64,000 nt of DNA, taken from Granulicella sp. L46. GTDB lineage: Bacteria; Acidobacteriota; Terriglobia; Terriglobales; Acidobacteriaceae. Shown here piece after piece: positions 16,275-23,942 of the stretch. The position numbers and the translations under genes are program-made. The notes below the pieces were generated by a model. It was not told the origin of the DNA and did not search any database. It saw nothing but the letters and a program-made list of their open reading frames with translations. The stretch lies in assembly GCF_009765785.1 (NCBI RefSeq), contig NZ_LMUT01000003.1, forward strand, positions 359,570 to 423,569, given 5' to 3'. How positions within the stretch are numbered: the first letter of the stretch is position 1; the number at the start of each line of letters is the position of its first letter.

Positions 16275-17285
16275 CTAACCGATGAGCGTCATTTGAATCG
16301 GCTCATCTTTCACGCGTTGAGAAGGACGCTTTCCATTGGCGACGGAGGTTTGTGCAGAGATGGATACTTTGTTCGGTGCGGTCTCTTTGCCATGCTGAGG
16401 GAACTGCTTCATGAGCCGCTTGACCAGGATTGGAATGGTCTTCGGATGGCGCACTTTGTGATAGATCAACGCTGTATCCACGGTCCAATCCACGCCGGCA
16501 ATCGGGCGGGTCGTTAGCTCTTCATCGAGGTTTGTTCCCTCCCGGATCAACGCGAAGCCATGTCCTCCTTTGACCAGCGTCTGCACCTCGGAGGGATGCG
16601 AGGCGCAGGAGTGTTCTTCAAGCTGCACACCGGCGTCTGTGAGCAGTTCCAGCAGACGCTCGTGAGCATCCGGATGTCGCTGTGGGTGATAAAGGACCGC
16701 AAGATTGCCCTGCAAATCGGCGGTCTGTAGAGAGGCTTTCGCAGCCAGCGGATTGTCTCGCCGCAAGCAGGCAACGAGCCGGTCTCGCCGCAGTTCTTCG
16801 ATGCATAGATCCGGGTGCCGCAAGGGCAACGTCACAAAGGCGGCATCTACCGTTCCCGACACAACTTCTTCCGCCAGATGCGCCGTGTCTCCATGCGTTG
16901 GCCGCACAGGGCAGCCGGGAAGGATCTCTTTGTGTAGATCGCAGAAGGTTCGAAACAAGCTGTGATCGACCAGCGGAGTGCATCCGAATCGAACGGAGCT
17001 AACCTCGCCGCGCTCAATCGCTATGAGTGCATCGAGCACTTCGTCGCGCGTCTCCAGAAGGAACCGGGCCAAGACCTTGAAGGCAACTCCAGTATCGGTA
17101 GGCCGAATACGCCCTCCCTTCATCTTGCGGAAGAGACGAAGCGAAGCGTTCTCCTGGAACTGTCGAGCCTGAACGCTGAGATTGGGTTGCGCTGTACGCA
17201 ACTCCTCCGCAGCAGCTCGGAATCCCTGTCTGTCCAGGATCGTCAGCAAATACCTGAAATGGCGAAGCTCGGCCCATTCATACAT
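16275..17285 (-). CDS. LysR-family regulator of the island
   Basis: About 336 residues. The HTH is at residues 5-65 (LRHFRYLLTILDRQGFRAAA, then LRTAQPNLSVQARQFQE). The effector domain starts at VSSVRFGCTPLVDHSLFRTF and includes LAVLYHP and FALIREGTNL. A C-terminal tail of about 35 residues is unusually long. GGTGACCT precedes the ATG. Two 44-bp inverted repeats flank the gene, and the pilin gene lies downstream on the same strand. Related LysR proteins occur beside conjugation genes, so it may control transfer functions; this is inference. Confidence 0.9.
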   Translation of the reverse strand: MYEWAELRHFRYLLTILDRQGFRAAAEELRTAQPNLSVQARQFQENASLRLFRKMKGGRIRPTDTGVAFKVLARFLLETRDEVLDALIAIERGEVSSVRFGCTPLVDHSLFRTFCDLHKEILPGCPVRPTHGDTAHLAEEVVSGTVDAAFVTLPLRHPDLCIEELRRDRLVACLRRDNPLAAKASLQTADLQGNLAVLYHPQRHPDAHERLLELLTDAGVQLEEHSCASHPSEVQTLVKGGHGFALIREGTNLDEELTTRPIAGVDWTVDTALIYHKVRHPKTIPILVKRLMKQFPQHGKETAPNKVSISAQTSVANGKRPSQRVKDEPIQMTLIG

Positions 17286-17662
17286 AGGTCACCGCTCGAC
17301 AAGAAGTAGTAGCGCTCTCGACTCAACTCCAAAAGAGCGGGTAACCGCATCTCCGCCTATGGAAATTCTGGCAATCTGAATCCCGGTTATCAACAGAAAA
17401 GTCGATTTTGGCCATAATTACGCCACGCGACTAAATGCCTGTTTTCGACGAAGTTGCTCCGAGGTGATACGTGAAACGTATCACCCGATAAATGAAAAGT
17501 ATTAGACAGGACTCTTCTGTCGAGAGAGGCTAGGCACATTTCCCGGTATCTTCCGATGCCGTCATTCCACGTTTGGAGATGCTGTATGGCTTTCGCGGTA
17601 CGAGGTGATTGGGATTTGACTTGAGTGAGAGCTACAGTTCCTTCACCTAGTGACCGAAGAGG
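17286..17662. promoter_or_regulatory. Divergent regulatory region of LysR and excisionase genes
   Basis: This gap separates the minus-strand LysR start from the plus-strand excisionase gene. It contains the 44-bp repeat with its dyad at 17463-17485. Further on, ACGAGGTGATT at about 17600 resembles half of the same dyad. Promoter boxes could not be fixed. Confidence 0.5.
17460..17503 (-). repeat. 44-bp inverted repeat with internal dyad, right copy
   Basis: Reverse complement of the copy at 16204-16247. The dyad here is better: GGTGATAC-N7-GTATCACC (17463-17485), 8 bp on each arm. It lies about 175 bp upstream of the LysR start and about 180 bp upstream of the excisionase gene, where an autoregulatory operator would be expected. 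Confidence 0.75.
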
Positions 17663-17686
17663 ATGAGCGCGAAATGGAGGGGTTCC

Positions 17687-17950
17687 ATGTTTCCGTCATA
17701 TGCAGTCAGTTCTCAGGAAGGCCCTAGCGGGCTGAAGATGGAGATATTAGACTCAAATGAACTGGCGTTGCGGCTCAAGGTCAAAGAATCCTGGGTCATC
17801 GAGCAGAGTAAGCGATCTCGCACATCCGACCCAATCCCGGTCTTCCGGCTTGGGAAGCACAGGCGCTATCGCTGGGGCTCACCCGAGATGAATGACTGGT
17901 TGTCCCGCCGCGTCAGCTACACAATTACACACAGGGCTGGGGCCCATTGA
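17687..17950 (+). CDS. Excisionase/AlpA-like HTH DNA-binding protein
   Basis: About 87 residues from the ATG at 17687, which has GGAGGGG just upstream; ATGs at 17663 and 17738 are alternatives. The MerR-like HTH pattern is clear: ILDSNELALRLKVKESWVIE, then PVFRLGKHRRYRWGSPEMND and WLSRR. Such small proteins direct excision by tyrosine recombinases or regulate them. The integrase follows after 19 bp. Confidence 0.8.
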   Translation: MFPSYAVSSQEGPSGLKMEILDSNELALRLKVKESWVIEQSKRSRTSDPIPVFRLGKHRRYRWGSPEMNDWLSRRVSYTITHRAGAH

Positions 17951-17969
17951 ATCTCGAAAGGAGATTGGA

Positions 17970-19226
17970 ATGGCCCAGCAAGGAAGTTTGTATATGCATC
18001 ATGGCAGTTGGTATGTCCGCTATTGGGTGACCGTCACGAACGCTGACGGCTCCGTCACGCGGAAAAACCCTGCCCAACGTTTAGCGAGCGTGAAGGATTA
18101 TCCGAAAAGGTCGGAGATCATTCCGCTCAAAAACCGCTTCATCGACGGCTTGAGAGCGGTCGGATTTGTGCCGGAGGCGGGGATATCCCTCGATGACTTC
18201 GTCGAGCGGACGTTCCTTCCAGCTTGCGAAAAGCGGCTTTCAGGCGCGGGAGTCAAGTGCTACCGCGATACTTGGAAGTGCCATCTCAAAGCACCTGCAG
18301 CCGGCTTGCGTTTTCGGGACGTTCGCCCTGTGCATCTCCAGAACCTGCTCAACGCAGTGGAGGAGAAGCACGGGAGGAATCTCGCGCACGCGACATACAG
18401 GACAATGAAGGTTACGCTGAGCGCGATCTTCACTGAGGGTCGCAATCTCGGCCTGTATGACGGTACAAACCCAACCACCGGTGTCAGAATCCCCAAGGGC
18501 AAAAAGCATGGAAGAAAGCGTCTTGCATATAGCCTTGACGAGATCCTGAAGCATCTGGAGGTGTTCTCTCAGGAAGGTCCTCTCGTAATTCCCAAAGCTC
18601 TGCCGCGTAAGCGGAGGGCCGGGATCGGTCGACGAAAGAAGATCGGGGACGGCAATCATCGTCCAGTGGTTAGCGCAAGCGTCATACGCGCCATCATTGG
18701 GGTGACGGGATTTGCAGGATTACGGCAAGGAGAGATTCGAGGACTGTGGTGGGATGACGACCGTGAAAACGTACTCGCCGTCTGCCGCAGTGTTTGGCGC
18801 ACGACGCTGAAGAGCACCAAGACGGAGGAGGACATCGATGAACCGGGGTACGTGCCCATCATCCAGCCTCTCCGCCTACTGCTCGACGCGATCAAGCCGG
18901 AACACGCTGCCGGGTTCATCTTCCCGAATCGCGTGGGAGGGGCGCTGGACCTCGACAATCTCTCGGACCGTGTCATCAAGCCCATATTTGAAGCGCATGG
19001 CTTGGAGTGGAAGGGGTGGCATGCCTATCGTCGCGGTCTCGCAACGAACCTCAAGGAACTGGGAGTGGAAGACACCACGATCCAGTACATTCTGAGGCAC
19101 GAAAACGTGACGACAACGCAGCGTTTCTACATCAAGACGGCGCCGAGAGTGGCGCATGAAGCGATGCAGAAACTGCAAGAAAAAATCAGTGGTACACCAC
19201 TTGTACACCAAGCGATGATCCACTGA
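17970..19226 (+). CDS. Tyrosine recombinase (phage-type integrase)
   Basis: About 418 residues from the ATG at 17970, with AAAGGAGA upstream. The N-terminal part has the Arm-like strand pair (GSLYMHHGSWYVRYW), then a SAM-like core-binding domain (about 80-180). The catalytic domain shows Arg in TGFAGLRQGEIRGLWW, H-x-x-R in WHAYRRGLATNL, the second His in LRHENVTTTQ and the nucleophile Tyr in RFYIKT. Its stop is 19 bp from the 3' end of tRNA-Thr, the normal position of an integrase in a tRNA-targeting island. The island therefore extends leftward. Confidence 0.95.
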   Translation: MAQQGSLYMHHGSWYVRYWVTVTNADGSVTRKNPAQRLASVKDYPKRSEIIPLKNRFIDGLRAVGFVPEAGISLDDFVERTFLPACEKRLSGAGVKCYRDTWKCHLKAPAAGLRFRDVRPVHLQNLLNAVEEKHGRNLAHATYRTMKVTLSAIFTEGRNLGLYDGTNPTTGVRIPKGKKHGRKRLAYSLDEILKHLEVFSQEGPLVIPKALPRKRRAGIGRRKKIGDGNHRPVVSASVIRAIIGVTGFAGLRQGEIRGLWWDDDRENVLAVCRSVWRTTLKSTKTEEDIDEPGYVPIIQPLRLLLDAIKPEHAAGFIFPNRVGGALDLDNLSDRVIKPIFEAHGLEWKGWHAYRRGLATNLKELGVEDTTIQYILRHENVTTTQRFYIKTAPRVAHEAMQKLQEKISGTPLVHQAMIH

Positions 19227-19245
19227 TTGTAAGTTGAAGAAAGTA

Positions 19246-19321
19246 TGGAGCCGACGAACGGACTTGAACCGTTGACCTGCTGATTACGAATCAGCTGCTC
19301 TACCAACTGAGCTACGTCGGC
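19246..19321 (-). tRNA. tRNA-Thr (anticodon CGT)
   Basis: A 76-nt cloverleaf including encoded CCA. The acceptor arms are GCCGACG and CGTCGGC. The D-arm contains AGCTCAGTTGGTAGAGC. The anticodon stem GCTGA/TCAGC encloses the loop TTCGTAA. The T-arm has GGTTCAAGTCC. Its 3' end faces the integrase and is the likely attachment site. Confidence 0.97.
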
Positions 19322-19757
19322 GACTCCTTCGTCATTCTATCGGCAATCACTTCATCCGCAAAATCTCGCGCGCTCGCCGACCAACTCACCCCCACTTCTT
19401 CCTCTCATCCCACCATCAACATCACGTACACACCTCTCTTACCAAAGTTTCTATCCTGTTATCCACAACGCAAAAGGGCCGCCCGGCAACAGGGCGACCC
19501 TTTTCTATGGGAGGCAGTTCCAACGGAGGCAAAGCCATCGAAACTCTCTGAGTGCAAGACTATGTTCGACCTCCGGTGCTGTCAAGAAAGTTTTCCAGCT
19601 TTTATCATCTCCATCAAAATCAACAACTTATACGATTTATCTCCCACTCACTCTGGTTTTCTCCGGTTTTTCCGGGTGACTTCCACAATCCCCCAAAAAC
19701 CACCTCCCCAACCCCCGGAACCTTCCCAAAACCCTTCCCCCTCAACCCGAAGCCCCC
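19322..19757. other. Intergenic region right of the tRNA
   Basis: No gene seen. The stretch 19322-19470 is C/T-rich. One terminator hairpin (19472-19504) is present, and C-rich sequence leads to the convergent gene at 19758. The region marks the change from island to chromosome. Confidence 0.5.
19472..19504 (-). terminator. Bidirectional-looking terminator hairpin
   Basis: Arms AAAAGGGCCGCCC and GGGCGACCCTTTT pair around GGCAACA, with A and T tracts at either end, so it can work on both strands. It is placed to end the minus-strand gene 19758-20942. Confidence 0.7.
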
Positions 19758-20942
19758 CTAAGCTCCCTCAGCCGAGTCCGGCCCCCGAAACACCGCCGGC
19801 TTATTCTGCGGAGCCAGGTGCAAGCTCAAAAACTCCGCCTCCACCGCCGCTGGCTTCCCCCGCAGCACCCGGAACCACGCCCGCCCAAACCCCAGAAACA
19901 GCCCCAGCAGCACCGCCCCCGCTCCCAGCACGCCCGACAGGATCGCAATGTTCTCCAGCAGCGAAAACGTCTGCGCCGCCACCACCTTGAACGCCGGATG
20001 AGCATCCTGGTTGAACGTCATCTGGCTCAAGTGGATACCCGAAATCATCTGCTGCGCAGCATCTCCCGAAAACGTCCCCGTAGCCAGGAGAACCAGCGTC
20101 CCTTCCTGCCGCAGCCACGCCCCGCCGCTCTTCAGCGCCGGCACTTCGCCCTGGACCGTCTTCGCCGCCTCCTGCGCCAGCGTTGGCGTCGGATACATCA
20201 GCATCGTCAGCGTCTCTTGCCCGCGCGCATCGTCATACTGAGCCGTCACCGCCTCCGGCTCCATCTTCCAGTTCAACGACGCAGCCGGCACCACCCCACC
20301 GCCCGCCGCATAGCTCACCTGTCCCAGCGCGTACCGCAAACTCCCCCCCACTAACCCCTTCGCCGGAGTCAGCGTCGGCAGAATCGGCACCGCCCCCGTG
20401 TTCCCGAAGGCCTTCGGCATCAGCTCCACCAGCGGCCGCAGCCCCGCCACATCCTGCGCCGTCGCCGCCCCCGGAAACTCCGCCAGCACCACCGACTTCC
20501 CCCTCATGAACAACACCGCGTTCCCACCCACGGCATCGTATGTCACCAGGTCACCCCCCACCCGCATCCCCGGCCGCTCAGACAACGTAAACGCGCTATA
20601 AGCCCCAGTCCGATCGCCGAACTCCACCGCCTCAACATGCACCGTACGTCCACCCCGCGTGTAGTCCGCCGCCTTCGACCGAATCTCACCACACTCGCCC
20701 AACACATGCGGACCCACACCCAGCAGCGAAGCCCCGGAAGTCGATCCCGCCGTCGCAGCCGGATTCGCACCCGCCGCCGCGTCCACCCGCGTCCACTCCC
20801 CAAACTTCGCCGGCAACAGCGGCGCCGCCGGCTCCATTAACGACACCGAACCCTGCGCCCAACTCACTCCTGCGCTCACTGCCAGCCCAGCCAACATCAC
20901 CGCCAGCGCCACGCACCGTCTTGTCCTGAAAACCAACCCCAT
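19758..20942 (-). CDS. DUF6599-like exported protein with C-terminal membrane anchor
   Basis: About 394 residues from the ATG at 20942 (an upstream ATG at 20951 also fits). A signal peptide ends in LAVSAGVSWAQ. The body has LLPAKFGEWTR, VEAVEFGDRTGAYSAFTLSE and ALGQVSYAAGGGVVP, as in acidobacterial DUF6599 proteins. A membrane helix (ILSGVLGAGAVLLGLFLGFG) lies near residue 345, followed by a basic stretch. Function is unknown; it is probably anchored in the inner membrane with a periplasmic domain. Confidence 0.65.
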   Translation of the reverse strand: MGLVFRTRRCVALAVMLAGLAVSAGVSWAQGSVSLMEPAAPLLPAKFGEWTRVDAAAGANPAATAGSTSGASLLGVGPHVLGECGEIRSKAADYTRGGRTVHVEAVEFGDRTGAYSAFTLSERPGMRVGGDLVTYDAVGGNAVLFMRGKSVVLAEFPGAATAQDVAGLRPLVELMPKAFGNTGAVPILPTLTPAKGLVGGSLRYALGQVSYAAGGGVVPAASLNWKMEPEAVTAQYDDARGQETLTMLMYPTPTLAQEAAKTVQGEVPALKSGGAWLRQEGTLVLLATGTFSGDAAQQMISGIHLSQMTFNQDAHPAFKVVAAQTFSLLENIAILSGVLGAGAVLLGLFLGFGRAWFRVLRGKPAAVEAEFLSLHLAPQNKPAVFRGPDSAEGA

Positions 20943-21356
20943 ACAAGGCAAAGACTACACCAACACCCCAAACGGTAGCATCCTCCCCACTCGCCACGGC
21001 CGCCTCGCCGTTGCGTTTGCGTCAGTCTTTGCTCTTCCCTTTCTTTTCTGTCATTCCCCCTGGAAGTCTGCTCCTTCTTTTGCCTTGCTTTTGCTTTTGC
21101 CTTCGCCTTTCTAACTGTCATTCCCCCTCTGCTTCTTCTTTTGCCTTTGCCTTCGCCTTTCTGGCTGTCATTCCGAGCGCAGCGAGGAACCTGCTTCTCG
21201 CGCAAAGCGCGCCCGTTCTTGATCGCCCACAAATCCGTCATCCCGACCGAAGCGCGCAGCGCGTAGTGGAGAGACCCCTGTATTGCCGTTGCTTTAGCTA
21301 GAAGCTAGCAACTGACAACTAAGAACTAAGAACTAAGAACTGACAACACCCCCACG
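20943..21356. repeat. Intergenic repeat cluster
   Basis: Two degenerate hexamer tracts of the TTGCCTTTGCCTTCGCC type (about 21078-21110 and 21138-21162) come first. Two palindromic family-A repeats follow: 21167-21219 (GTCATTCCGAGCGCAGCGAG onward) and 21237-21288 (GTCATCCCGACCGAAGCG onward). Tandem AGAACTA and ACTGACAAC words lie at 21309-21348. No gene seen. Confidence 0.8.
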
Positions 21357-23846
21357 CTACCGCGCCGCCTGCTCCACCACCCGCGCCCTCCCCCCATTAA
21401 TCCCCTGCGCATACACCGCAATCCCCTTATACAAACTCTCCGCCACGCGTTCCCGATACTCCGGCGTCTCCAGCTTCTCCGCGGTATCCGGATTCGTCAC
21501 AAAACTAATCTCCGCCAAAATCGACGGCATATTCGCCCCAATCAACACCACAAACGGAGCCTTCTTCACCCCGCGATTCCTCAGCTCCGGGTTCCCCTTC
21601 CGCAGCCCCGCATACAACGACGCGTCTACATCCGCGGCCAGCTCCTTGCTCTCATCAATTTTGTCTTTGAGCGCAATCTTCTTCACCAAATCGCTCAACT
21701 CATGCACGCTCTCAGTCGACACGGCGTTCTCGCGCCCCGCGACCGTCATCGCCTCTGGATCGCTGGTGAAGTTCAAGTAATAAACTTCGACGCCCTTAAC
21801 CGAAACATCCGACGAGCTGTTCGCATGCACGCTGATAAACAAATCCGCCTGCGCCTTATTAGCAATCGCCGTTCGAGTCTCCAGCGGCACAAACGTATCG
21901 TCATCGCGCGTATACACCACCTCCGCGCCCAGCCGATCATGCAGAAGCTTACCCAACCTCAGGGCCACATCCAGCACCACATCCTTCTCTTCAATCCCGC
22001 CGGCGCCCAGCGTACCCGAGTCATGCCCACCATGCCCGGCATCAATCACGATCCGCCCAATCTTCAACCCCAGAGCCCGCATCAACGACGTCTCACCATC
22101 CGCCGTAGGAGGCGGCGCCGCAACCGGCTCCCCTTTCACCTCCGCCGAAACAGCCGGGTGCCCCACCTTCGCGACAGTCCCATCGTCGCTAAGGTGGGAC
22201 GAACTCCTCCGCGACCGCGGCACATAATGCTCTCCAGCCGCCGCATCCCCACTAGTCTCAGCAATCGGCTTCGACGTCGGCTTGCGCGTAGCCTCCACCA
22301 TCCCCGGCTGCCTGCTCACCTCGGCAACCTCACTGCTCGTATCCACCGCATTCTTCGTCACGGTATTCGGCACGGGCCTCGCCACCGTAGGCTTCGACGC
22401 GATCACCACCCGTGGCGGCGCGACAGGCTTCCCATCCCCCACCCGATCCGTACTCCGCGCCGGCAACCCAAAGCTCGCACTCCCATCCGTCACCGGCATC
22501 GGCGGCAAACTCGACACCGCCGTCACTCCACCACGCTTTGCAATCACCGCCGGAACCGGCCCCGCCGCAGCAACCTCCACACCATCCGCCGGCGCGCCAT
22601 CTCGCTGCGCCACCGACCCGCTAACTTGCTGACTCGCTACCTCGCTGACTCGCCCCTCACTCCCCCCATGAATATCAATAATCAGCCGCAGCGGATTCGG
22701 CAACAAAAACGCCGAGTACTCCGCCACGTGATGCACATCCAACACCACCCGCGTCACCTCGCCCGAAAACTGCGCTGCCCGCACCCGCGTCAGAAACCCA
22801 TCATCAGTCACATTGAAGCTCTTGCCCGCCAGCTCCGGCGCCAGCCGCGCATGCCCCAAATCAAAGAAGATGCGGTCAGGATTCTCCACCCGCGCCGCCT
22901 CATACTTAATCTCTTCCCCCGGAGCCACATTCAAATCAATCGCCACCCGCGTATAACTAGCCGTCGACCAATGCCGAATCCCCGTCACCACTGCCAGCGG
23001 TCCCGTCGACTTCGCACCCGCATCCGGCGAGCTCCGCCCCAACCCCACATCCTCCCGCACAACCGTCGCCGCTTGCCCCGTCACCGCATTCTCATCGTGA
23101 CGAGCCACAGTAACGGGTGCCCCATTCATGACGGTCTGATCGTCACGAGTGGGATTCGCGGATGCCGGGTGCCCCATCTTCGCAGCAGTCGTATCGTTGC
23201 TAAGGGGTGAGTCGCCAGATTCAATGTGTCCCCCATCTCGCTTCTGAGATATGGGAATATTCGCCGCACCCGAGACCTCCACCCCGGCCGCCCGCGCCTC
23301 CCGCGGATAATCCTGCCAAAGCTGCGCCCTCACCTTCTGCGCCTCATCCGAATCCTGCGCCCCCAGCAACCCCAGCGCCTTCACCAGCGCCTCAGGAGCC
23401 AGCTTGTCCCCCGGATAAGCCTTCGCCAAATACTCGTACTGCCCAGCCGCATCGTGGACGCTCTTCTTATCCCCAAACTCGCGCCCCAACTCATTCAGCA
23501 ACTCAGCCACCTGTGCCACGGCCTCGGCCGCATGCGCATTATCCGGATCCCCATGGTAGATCGCGCGAAACGAATTCATCACCCGCGCATACTCTTCGCG
23601 CGTGTGCGTCCGCCGCGGCTCCGCCTCAAAGTCTGCCCGAGCCACAACCGCCGCATCCCATCCCGCCGCAGGTCCCATAGCTTTACCCGCAGTCTCAGCC
23701 CGCATCCCGAAAGCCGGGTCCGCGCCAACCGTAACCTCGGCCTGCATCCCAACCGCAACCAGGCCACCACAACACAATCCCACCAAAGCCACCGCGCTAA
23801 ACCAGCCGCAGCCCCGACCCACCCCACCCTGATTAAGGAGACCCAT
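21357..23846 (-). CDS. N-acetylmuramoyl-L-alanine amidase with AMIN domain and repeat-expanded linker
   Basis: About 829 residues, much longer than AmiC-type enzymes. A signal peptide (VALVGLCCGGLVAVGMQAEV) is followed by a helical TPR-like part (about 75-185). The AMIN domain is at about 285-395 (VVTGIRHWSTASYTRVAIDL). A low-complexity linker follows. The Amidase_3 domain is at about 595-815, with zinc ligands in DAGHGGHDSG, GIEEKDV and ISVHANSS and the catalytic Glu in ILAEISFVTNP. It cleaves peptide stems from peptidoglycan in the periplasm. Linker segments at about residues 197-244, 397-408 and 549-563 are translations of repeats also found between genes (22156-22200, 22621-22656, 23115-23256). 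Confidence 0.92.
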   Translation of the reverse strand: MGLLNQGGVGRGCGWFSAVALVGLCCGGLVAVGMQAEVTVGADPAFGMRAETAGKAMGPAAGWDAAVVARADFEAEPRRTHTREEYARVMNSFRAIYHGDPDNAHAAEAVAQVAELLNELGREFGDKKSVHDAAGQYEYLAKAYPGDKLAPEALVKALGLLGAQDSDEAQKVRAQLWQDYPREARAAGVEVSGAANIPISQKRDGGHIESGDSPLSNDTTAAKMGHPASANPTRDDQTVMNGAPVTVARHDENAVTGQAATVVREDVGLGRSSPDAGAKSTGPLAVVTGIRHWSTASYTRVAIDLNVAPGEEIKYEAARVENPDRIFFDLGHARLAPELAGKSFNVTDDGFLTRVRAAQFSGEVTRVVLDVHHVAEYSAFLLPNPLRLIIDIHGGSEGRVSEVASQQVSGSVAQRDGAPADGVEVAAAGPVPAVIAKRGGVTAVSSLPPMPVTDGSASFGLPARSTDRVGDGKPVAPPRVVIASKPTVARPVPNTVTKNAVDTSSEVAEVSRQPGMVEATRKPTSKPIAETSGDAAAGEHYVPRSRRSSSHLSDDGTVAKVGHPAVSAEVKGEPVAAPPPTADGETSLMRALGLKIGRIVIDAGHGGHDSGTLGAGGIEEKDVVLDVALRLGKLLHDRLGAEVVYTRDDDTFVPLETRTAIANKAQADLFISVHANSSSDVSVKGVEVYYLNFTSDPEAMTVAGRENAVSTESVHELSDLVKKIALKDKIDESKELAADVDASLYAGLRKGNPELRNRGVKKAPFVVLIGANMPSILAEISFVTNPDTAEKLETPEYRERVAESLYKGIAVYAQGINGGRARVVEQAAR

Positions 23847-23942
23847 ACCAACTTAAGTGTAGGTTCACCCCTCGCCCCCACCCCTGTGAATCCACCAAAG
23901 GTACCCCCGCGAATACCCTCACTCACCATCCAACCACCAGGA

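Noticed and set aside
21078-21348. Short tandem words as a CRISPR array
   Set aside because: Units are degenerate and only 6-9 bp long, with no regular spacers and no cas genes in the window.
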